From Diorhabda sublineata (taxonomy: Eukaryota > Arthropoda > Insecta > Coleoptera > Chrysomelidae), in contig NC_079476.1 in NCBI RefSeq assembly GCF_026230105.1, forward strand, positions 31,548,559 to 31,612,558: a stretch of 64,000 nucleotides of DNA, in the 5' to 3' direction. Of the stretch, positions 61,161 through 64,000 are shown one piece after another (positions within the stretch are counted from its first letter, which is position 1; the number at the start of each line of letters is the position of its first letter). A program made the translations under genes and the position numbers. A model generated the notes under the pieces. That model was not told where the DNA came from, did no database searches, and was given only the letters and a program-made list of their open reading frames with translations.

Positions 61161-61805
61161 ATTTTTTGTCAAAAATCTCAGTATAGAACTATTTGAATTT
61201 TTGAGCTTAGGTGTAATGTCTGTGGTTACATGCTATTCATTATTTTAGATCTTACTCTTTGGCTTCAATATGATACTTCAATTTAATATCATATTTGATT
61301 GTTGTTGGGTCAATGAATAAAAAATGTCATTATTGCTATGCTTTCAAGATGGAAAGATGAAACTGTTGGAATGTGATGTTCCAGTGGTAAAGTTTACTTG
61401 ATGAACTAGAAGAGCCTTTAAAAACTTTATTTTTAAGTGTTACAAATGAGCCAAAGCAATTTTTTATGCCAAATAAGAAAGTATAACTCTTGCTTTCAAT
61501 CATATTGATTCATTTCTATTGTAATAATCTCTCATACTTGTAGAAGACAATTGCAAAGTTATCAATTTGATTTAATTTTGATTTTAGATAGTCCTAACTC
61601 ACTTCTAATGAAATTAATATCATTTGGTTTTAACTGTCAAATTAGGTAGTTTGGGAATACGTAGAAGTAGACTTGAATATTTATAATCCAATATTTTGCT
61701 ATTCTGATACGAAAAGAACGAGGAAATTTTTCATATTTACTTTTTTACTATGAAGTGACGCACACGATTGGGTACACAAGAGATTCGATTTCTTCAATTT
61801 ATACA

Positions 61806-62942
61806 TGTTTATTCTTATAAATGTTCTTGATTTTAGGTTTCTTCTGTTTAAAAATTAGGTTTTTTCAATAATTTTTTGAAAGAAAGATAAAAATTGATGC
61901 TTCGACTTCTGTTTGAGTCTTTTTCAAAATATTATATTAACACCTACAATTTGTATATTTATATTAATCAATAGATCCCCGACATCATGAATATCAAAAT
62001 AAGAATGAAATACAAATTTGTTTTAATAAGAAAAATGAATTTTTCTTTAGTTCTTACATATCAAATATGTAGCAGTAATCAATTAAATTCTTTGTAGTTC
62101 TATTAGAATTTACAAAATAGAGCTAAAGATTTTACTCTAATTATTTAGCTCTTTTATATCTTTTATAGCTTTTACCGTCTTATGAATGTAAACTATTTCT
62201 AAAAGTTCTCTTTTTTCGTGTAGTAGATTCCATTCCAAGAATTTTTGAATCTTCATAATTTAATTTATGTTTTTTTGATATTTCACTGTTCGTTAATGCA
62301 GTTTTATTTTTTTATCGTTTTGATGACTTTTTAGTCTATTTTTTAAATAATGAGATATCTGCCCTATGTAGACAGCGTCAAAATTGATATATAATATTAC
62401 AAAAGGAATAATATTATATATTGAATTTATGTTTTTTTGATATTTCATTGTTCGTTAATGCAGTTTTATTTTTTTTATGGTTTTGATGACCTTTAAGTCT
62501 ATTTTTTAAATAATGAGATGTCTGCCCTATGTAGACAGCGTCAAAATTGATATATAATATTACAAAAGGAATAATATTATATATTGAATTTATGTTTTTT
62601 TTTATATTTCATTGTTCGTTAATGCAGTTTTATTTTTTTATCGTTTTGATGACCTTTAAGTCTATTTTTTAAATAATGAGATGTCTGACCTATGTAGACA
62701 GCGTCAAAAATAATATATAATATTACAAAAGGAGTAATATTATATATCAAGTAGTATTATATATCAAGACATCTCAGTATTTAGAAAATATAAATGTAGA
62801 AATTGTGAGTGTCAATATATTTTGAAAAAGACTCAAATAGAAGTCGAAACGTCAATTTTCATCTTTCTTTTAAAGAATTATTAAAAAAACTAATTTTGAA
62901 ACAGAAGAGACCTAAAATCAAGAACATTTAGAAGAATAAATG
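61806..62942. mobile_element. Composite element: long inverted-repeat arms around a three-copy tandem array
   Basis: The left arm (about 61806-61940, including ttcttgattttaggtttctt and cttcgacttctgtttgagtc) and the right arm (about 62808-62942, including gactcaaatagaagtcgaaa and gacctaaaatcaagaacatt) are inverted complements over some 130 bases with few mismatches. Between them lie about 320 bases of AT-rich sequence and then three tandem copies of a 162-base unit (62262-62747). No ORF. A partial arm occurs also at 42840-42965, so this is a mobile or dispersed unit. Confidence 0.8.
62262..62747. repeat. Tandem repeat, three copies of about 162 bp
   Basis: Units start at about 62262, 62424 and 62587, each with tttatgttttttt, cgttaatgcagttttatttt, aaataatgaga and cctatgtagacagcgtcaaa. 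The copies are more than 90 percent alike by eye, with most changes in T-runs, so the array is young or homogenised. The end words attacaaaaggaataatatta and its third-copy variant close each unit. Confidence 0.9.
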
Positions 62943-64000
62943 ATATGCTTGTTATAAAGAAAACCAGCAACGAGACCCGTTATAACATGTCAACGATAAT
63001 TTGTGAAGAAATGAATAGATATTTATATATGAAATAATAATTCAATTAATCTATCCTAGTTTTTGGTACTCTTATCAATGTGTACATGAAATAATTTGAT
63101 TAGATTGAATATTATATTGAGATAATAGCCAGGAATTGTCGATCGAAATATTATGAAAATAAAAATATTATATAATAAAAAATAAAATAATAATGAATGA
63201 TATGTATTGTTTTGATAAAACACAATGAAGATTTAGAAGTACAGGACAACAGACACCCTGTACAAGTTGCACCTCTACTGAAATCGGTTCTAACAAAGAA
63301 AGAGACGGGTAGAACGAGTGTTGCGAGGGCTGAAGGGCGGGAATAACCGAATAATGCGACAGACCAAACCTTCTTAAATCTGTTATGCGCGACTAGTGCG
63401 CGACGCGACTGCATACGTTAGCGAGCTAATATTATTGGAAGAGGAAAACTGCTTAAAATTTTTATTTGAGTGGGTTCAGGGGAGACTCGTTAAAGGGCGA
63501 ATTAATAAAAATGAAATTTTAGGGCACTTGAATAAGGGTCAACGGAACAGTTCACGGCCATTTGACAATGATAATATTAAAACATATTTTAACAACAGGA
63601 TCATTCATTGATGCATAAAAATTCAGAATTACATTTTGAGCTGTAATTCCTTGATTGTGTTTAGTTTGTAAAATCAAAAAAAAAAAGTTTTTTGATAATT
63701 TACACCATTTTGAAGGGAAATTTACTTACAATGAATTATTTCTATATATTTTTATGCTAAAAACGCGTAAACATTGAAGAATTAATAATTTGCCACAAGA
63801 TTTTGATGTTTCTAATCATACAGTTGCTAGTTTAATTTCTAAAAAGTTTCATAACGCAGACGCGAAAACCTATTATGTAAATTATATTAAAACAATGTTG
63901 ATACGAAAAAATCATTTCAGCATATGCTTAAGAACAGACAATGAAACAATGACGAAAAAAGTTCTCAGTTTACGAATTTATTACTAGATGCTACGAAAGG
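62943..64000. other. Right end of the window, unassigned frames
   Basis: Two plus-strand frames, 63396-63611 (71 codons) and 63790-63987 (65 codons), have protein-like composition but no motif I know, and neither has a clear partner. A GC-richer patch at 63230-63420 with cgactagtgcgcgacgcgac precedes the first. This may be the edge of another transposon or of a gene beyond the window. Confidence 0.3.

Noticed and set aside
62262..62747. Possible CRISPR array because of regular repeats
   Set aside because: Units are 162 bp with no short repeat-spacer alternation, and the setting is an animal nuclear genome. It is a satellite-like tandem repeat.

Overview
The window is AT-rich, intron-rich animal nuclear DNA. 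Its three host genes and its mix of transposon families (mariner, piggyBac, hAT, PIF/Harbinger, Crypton-like, R1/Jockey-like and RTE-like retroelements) point to an insect, possibly a beetle. The order is inferred and not proven. There are no operons, no CRISPR array and no rRNA. The three genes could be rebuilt exon by exon, with intron phases that close into continuous reading frames.

(1) 1451-23004, plus strand: the Sbf/MTMR5/MTMR13 orthologue. It has 24 coding exons and 2023 codons plus stop. It is a DENN-GRAM-pseudomyotubularin-C1-PH protein of the Rab GEF and phosphoinositide pathway. The catalytic Cys and Arg of the phosphatase loop are replaced, so it is a pseudophosphatase. (2) 24101-28648, minus strand: COG3, subunit 3 of the conserved oligomeric Golgi tethering complex, with four exons and 806 codons. 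It converges on Sbf with about 1.1 kb between the stop codons. (3) 34306-58296, plus strand: an FRMD8/Bili-like FERM-domain protein with six coding exons and 417 codons, spread over 24 kb because its introns are full of transposon debris. It is divergent from COG3. All three proteins act in membrane traffic or signalling at membranes, but nothing shows that they are functionally linked.

The remaining sequence is mostly a graveyard of transposable elements. The Sbf introns carry non-LTR retrotransposon pieces, a PIF/Harbinger transposase relic and foldback repeats. The first COG3 intron carries a piggyBac relic. The COG3-FRMD8 gap carries hAT and mariner relics. The FRMD8 introns carry at least five mariner or Tc1-like relics, a Crypton-like tyrosine recombinase, an R1/Jockey-like element abutting a splice donor, and two short inverted-repeat elements. 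Downstream of FRMD8 is a 1.1-kb inverted-repeat element that holds three 162-bp tandem repeats.

I did not find a convincing undescribed biological system. The points most worth a second look are the composite inverted/tandem-repeat element at 61806-62942, the 483-bp inverted-repeat element at 49700-50182, nested insertions (one with a target-site-duplication-like repeat), a three-copy foldback repeat family, and one unexplained codon-like minus-strand ORF at 45812-46024.
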